Shown one piece after another: positions 61,466 through 64,000 of a stretch of 64,000 nt of DNA. The translations under genes were made by a program, and so were the position numbers. Below the pieces are notes generated by a model that did not search any database, was not told where the DNA came from, and saw only the letters and a program-made list of their open reading frames with translations. The DNA is from CAZCGA01 sp964498075. Its GTDB lineage: Bacteria; Desulfobacterota; Binatia; HRBIN30. The number at the start of each line of letters is the position of its first letter. Position 1 is the first letter of the stretch. The stretch is taken from NCBI GenBank assembly GCA_964498075.1, contig CAZCGA010000023.1, forward strand, positions 3,708 to 67,707, read 5' to 3'.

Positions 61466-61558
61466 CTCATCACTCGATCGGACCGCGGGCATGATGCGCC
61501 TCGTCGTACCGGAATCTGTGCGGTTGGCCCGCGGTCGCTCAGCGCCAAGACGTTAGCC
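61460..61558 (+). other. attC site 3 (good match)
   Basis: GCCTAAC (61460-61466, fits RYYYAAC exactly) and GTTAGCC (61552-61558) enclose 85 bases. The inner arms CGGACCGCGGGC (61479-61490) and GCCCGCGGTCG (61527-61537) pair perfectly apart from one extra G in the left arm, the expected extrahelical base. Length and layout are those of a real attC site. Confidence 0.8.
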
Positions 61559-61677
61559 GACAAGACCACCGTATCGGCTTCGCGCACTTATGACGTCGTC
61601 GTCGCGCTGGGGCATAGCACCGGACCTTTGACATGGCGTGGATCGCGCAGACCGCCCTAGTGCGTTGAGGATCGTCC

Positions 61678-62334
61678 ATGAATACATCGCTTCTTCTTCA
61701 GCTATTCAAGGACACGTTACTCCTCATACCGTGCTCGGGAGCCAAGCAGCGCGGAAGCAAACCGAGCAATGCGCTATCGATCCTCTCGGCGCTTGATCCT
61801 GCTCGCGCAGCCGCGCTCGCGAACGCACGAGCCGCGCTCCGCGAGAAGGTACTAGTGGATGAGAAGACACTTATGCCTGCGTATCTCCGGTACTCCGGCC
61901 AACTCTACGAGCACGGCTCCACGTCCATTGGCGGGGCTGTCGCCGCTGGACAGCGCGTCTTGATTGTAAGCGGAGGCTACGGGCTCCTACTCGCGGACGA
62001 GCCCATAGGCATGTACAAGAAGCGGTTCGCCCTCTTCGATTGGCCCGGTGGCCTCCTTGAAGGATGCATCTTGGACTACGCCCGCCACGAAGGCATCCGA
62101 TCCGTCATCGCTGTCATGTCGAGCACGACTGACTATGCGAAGCTCATCAGACGCGTAAATTGGATGAGGGCCGGTCTGGAGGCTACACTTGTTTCACCCG
62201 TTGCTGATGGTGGTGGCGCCATGGTGAAAGTTCCACGCGCACAAGGTCAGGCCGTTGCCGCTCTGATCAACACGGGCCTCGATCAGGCATGCCGAAGTTC
62301 AGATTCGTTGAGCTTGGAAACCGAGAGTTTGTGA
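61678..62334 (+). CDS. YaaA-like / PCSxxK-motif protein
   Basis: A 218-residue protein. The opening TLLLIPCSGAKQRGSKP carries PCSxxK, and later MPAYLRYSGQLYEHG and LIVSGGYGLLLADEPIGMY follow the YaaA-superfamily pattern (pocket residues near PCS, R-Y-S/T-G, SGGYGLL). Superfamily members bind DNA or act on nucleobases; the function here is unknown. GAGGA seven bases before the ATG sets the start. Its stop lies within the ribosome site of the next gene, so the two form a bicistronic cassette. Confidence 0.7.
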   Translation: MNTSLLLQLFKDTLLLIPCSGAKQRGSKPSNALSILSALDPARAAALANARAALREKVLVDEKTLMPAYLRYSGQLYEHGSTSIGGAVAAGQRVLIVSGGYGLLLADEPIGMYKKRFALFDWPGGLLEGCILDYARHEGIRSVIAVMSSTTDYAKLIRRVNWMRAGLEATLVSPVADGGGAMVKVPRAQGQAVAALINTGLDQACRSSDSLSLETESL

Positions 62335-62343
62335 GGTGTAACC

Positions 62344-62868
62344 TTGTCTCTGATGTGCAAGCGCCTTCACGATCTTGTCCAGGGACTTACCGAGACTCGC
62401 TGGCCGTTCGACTCAGACCATCTTCCCCGGAACGGGATCTACTTCTTCTACGAGGCAGCGGAAATCTCGGGACATGGTGGCGACCGCCCGCGGATTGTAC
62501 GCGTGGGAACGCATCGTGAAGGCAACTTTCGCTCGCGCATCGCAGATCACTACGTCATCGATGGGCGGAAGATGGGGTTCGATCGGAACCAGCCAGCGCC
62601 CAAGGACCGCAGCATCTTCCGTAAGAACATTGGCCGTGCGTTCCTCCACCGCGAGGGTGACCCCTACGAAGTGCTGTGGAACATCGATTTCACAACTCGG
62701 GCCTCCCGTGAAATGAATGGCTCCCGGCGGGATGTGGAAAAGGAGAAGCGAATCGAGGGCCAGGTGACGCGCATTCTACGGGAACGATTTACGTTCCGTT
62801 CGATCGAGTTGGACGGTCAAGAGCGGCCCCTATTTGGCGGACGTCGCCCCGAACTGCCCCTTGTTTAA
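62344..62868 (+). CDS. GIY-YIG nuclease-like protein
   Basis: A 174-residue protein with the GIY strand (NGIYFFYEAAE), the YIG-type strand (RIVRVGTHREGN), a conserved Arg shortly after (FRSRIADHY) and the later SIFRKNIGRAFL and RIEGQVTRILRERF segments seen in this family. Catalytic Tyr, Arg and Glu seem present, so nuclease activity is possible. Start is TTG 62344, five bases after GAGGTG; ATG 62353 is the alternative. It is coupled to the YaaA-like gene. Confidence 0.72.
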   Translation: MSLMCKRLHDLVQGLTETRWPFDSDHLPRNGIYFFYEAAEISGHGGDRPRIVRVGTHREGNFRSRIADHYVIDGRKMGFDRNQPAPKDRSIFRKNIGRAFLHREGDPYEVLWNIDFTTRASREMNGSRRDVEKEKRIEGQVTRILRERFTFRSIELDGQERPLFGGRRPELPLV

Positions 62869-62869
62869 C

Positions 62870-62900
62870 GGCTAACAATGCCTTGCAGCTGGCGTTAGCT
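62870..62900 (+). other. attC-like site 4, internally shortened
   Basis: GGCTAAC (62870-62876) and GTTAGCT (62894-62900) lie only 17 bases apart, with AATGCC and GGC as the remnant arms. A normal attC is at least about 55 bases, so the central part was probably deleted. GGCTAAC is the exact reverse complement of GTTAGCC at 61552, the box that starts the same cassette. Confidence 0.5.
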
Positions 62901-62998
62901 CACGTCGACCACGCTATCCGGCTGGCAACGCACGTCGCGAGCCGACCGCGCCGGCGACACGCGCACCGCTGACGTAGGCACGCTGGCCGTCGCCGTGC

Positions 62999-63051
62999 TC
63001 AACCGAGCGGCGGCGCCACTTTTCTCGGTTGACGCCCCAGGGACAGTCCCT
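62999..63051. repeat. Two palindromes between the array and the permease gene
   Basis: TCAACCGAG and CTCGGTTGA form a perfect 9-bp inverted repeat (62999-63032, 16-base loop), followed by AGGGACAGTCCCT (63039-63051, perfect around one A). Neither is followed by a T-run. The second resembles GGGAC-N-GTCCC intergenic repeats seen in many environmental genomes. Confidence 0.45.
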
Positions 63052-63081
63052 TAAGGTGTGCGCGCTTTGCCTCCGGGGGAT

Positions 63082-64000
63082 ATGGGACTGCGCCAACAGC
63101 TGTTCGCCGTCAAGACCGTCAAGCTGCTCGAAGCGGAGATGGCGAGTGAGAACCGCCTGCGGCGGGTGCTCGGTCCGGTGACGCTCACTGCGCTGGGCGT
63201 CGGGGCGATCATCGGTGCCGGCATCTTCGTGCTCACCGGGTTGGCGGCGCACGACTACGCCGGGCCCGGTCTGATGCTGTCGTTCGTGATCGCCGGCCTC
63301 GGCTGTGCGTTCGCGGCGCTGTGTTACGCCGAGTTTGCGTCGATGATCCCGGTGGCGGGCAGCGCGTACACCTATGCGTACGCGACGCTCGGCGAGTTGC
63401 TGGCCTGGATCATCGGCTGGGACTTGATCCTCGAGTACGGCATGGCGTCGAGCACCGTCGCCTACGGCTGGTCGAAGTATTTCACCCACTTCCTCGAGCT
63501 GTTCGATCTGCACGTCCCGAGGTTTCTGTCGAGCGACCCGTTCAGCACCTCGGGGGCGTGGTTCAACCTGCCCGCGGCTGTGGTTGTCTTGCTGGTCACC
63601 GTGGTGTTGGTGATCGGCATTCGCGAGAGCGCCAGCTTCAACGCGGCCATGGTCGTGCTCAAGCTGGCGGTGGTTCTGTTCGTCATCGGCGCCGGCATCT
63701 CGCACGTCGATACGAAAAACTGGACGCCCTTCATGCCCTTCGGCTTCGGCGGCGTCGCCAGCGGTGCCGCTTATGTGTTCTTTGCCTACATCGGGTTCGA
63801 CTCGGTTTCGACCCACGCCGAGGAAGCGCGCAATCCGCAACGCGACGTGCCGATCGGGATCCTTACGTCGCTGGCCCTCTGTACGGTGCTGTACATCGCT
63901 GTGGCGGCGGTGTTGACCGGCATGGTGCCGTACGCGGAGATCGACATCAACGCGCCCCTAGCCGCGGCATTCGTGCGTTACGGCCTCTCGGCAGCGGTGT
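63082..64000 (+). CDS. APC-family (cationic) amino acid permease, 3' end missing
   Basis: The frame from ATG 63082, which has GGGGGA four bases upstream, stays open to the window edge (306 residues visible). The protein begins with a cytoplasmic tail and then TM1 GVGAIIGAGIFVLTG, the APC substrate-binding helix break, followed by FAALCYAEFASMIPVAGSAY and FGGVASGAAYVFFAYIGFDS. These match bacterial CAT-type transporters, so it imports or exchanges amino acids. It is the first gene right of the cassette array. Confidence 0.88.
   Translation, partial: MGLRQQLFAVKTVKLLEAEMASENRLRRVLGPVTLTALGVGAIIGAGIFVLTGLAAHDYAGPGLMLSFVIAGLGCAFAALCYAEFASMIPVAGSAYTYAYATLGELLAWIIGWDLILEYGMASSTVAYGWSKYFTHFLELFDLHVPRFLSSDPFSTSGAWFNLPAAVVVLLVTVVLVIGIRESASFNAAMVVLKLAVVLFVIGAGISHVDTKNWTPFMPFGFGGVASGAAYVFFAYIGFDSVSTHAEEARNPQRDVPIGILTSLALCTVLYIAVAAVLTGMVPYAEIDINAPLAAAFVRYGLSAAV

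Overview
The window is GC-rich, densely coded bacterial chromosome from a Gram-negative with an outer membrane: it carries a CusCBA-type RND efflux system, a complete Mla-type lipid ABC operon with a STAS-MlaE permease, M16 peptidases with export signals, and lipoproteins. The secreted beta-propeller protein with a Thr/Pro stalk and a dockerin-like tail, the LexA type and the general gene mix suggest an uncultured deltaproteobacterium-like lineage (Binatota/Desulfobacterota relatives are my guess; this is inference, since there is no rRNA or other marker here).

Layout. 1-4632: end of a dimethylglycine-dehydrogenase-like gene, a diiron ferritin-like protein and a broken membrane glycosyltransferase. 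4725-9849: divergent copper and calcium-type P-type ATPases. 9850-10674: a decayed accessory patch with gene fragments and an attC-like integron site. 10675-16920: cysteine hydrolase, amidohydrolase, cysteine synthase, a lipoprotein methyltransferase, and a translationally coupled metallopeptidase/ATP-grasp pair. 16987-22890: minus-strand run with a methyltransferase, a membrane protein, a GH57 glycosidase and three uncharacterised proteins. 23651-30012: heavy-metal CusCBA operon led by a small Cys-rich exported protein. 30107-36943: HemW, secreted beta-propeller protein, ABC-2 exporter, DUF983 and a flavin-split-barrel protein.

37137-43850 is the most striking block: a DevB-DevC-DevA type ABC exporter whose ATPase carries a C-terminal GAF domain with a full NKX5FX3DE cyclic-nucleotide motif, then a MASE2 class III nucleotide cyclase, then a cyclic-nucleotide-binding patatin phospholipase (with a frameshift). 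One producer and two candidate receptors of a cyclic nucleotide lie in one co-directional cluster with a membrane exporter and a lipase, so I read it as a cyclic-nucleotide-gated envelope lipid remodelling or export module.

44300-58414: leuCD, VOC protein, TPR membrane glycosyltransferase-like protein, paired M16 peptidases, Mla lipid-transport operon, lexA, SDR, HAD hydrolase and uppP. 58415-62900 is a run of small same-strand genes with attC-like sites between several of them and no integrase in the window. The cargo is a small membrane-anchored protein, two GIY-YIG nuclease-like proteins, a GNAT acetyltransferase, a pRiA4b ORF-3-like protein and a YaaA-like protein. In two cassettes the R-double-prime box is the reverse complement of the cassette's own first bases, as expected for real integron cassettes. 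The window ends inside an APC-family amino acid permease.

Several short repeats (paired hairpins before lexA, a dispersed-type palindromic block at the start of an M16 gene, and short tandem repeats at the starts of two genes) suggest a genome with many small intergenic repeats. I found no rRNA, tRNA, CRISPR array or insertion sequence.
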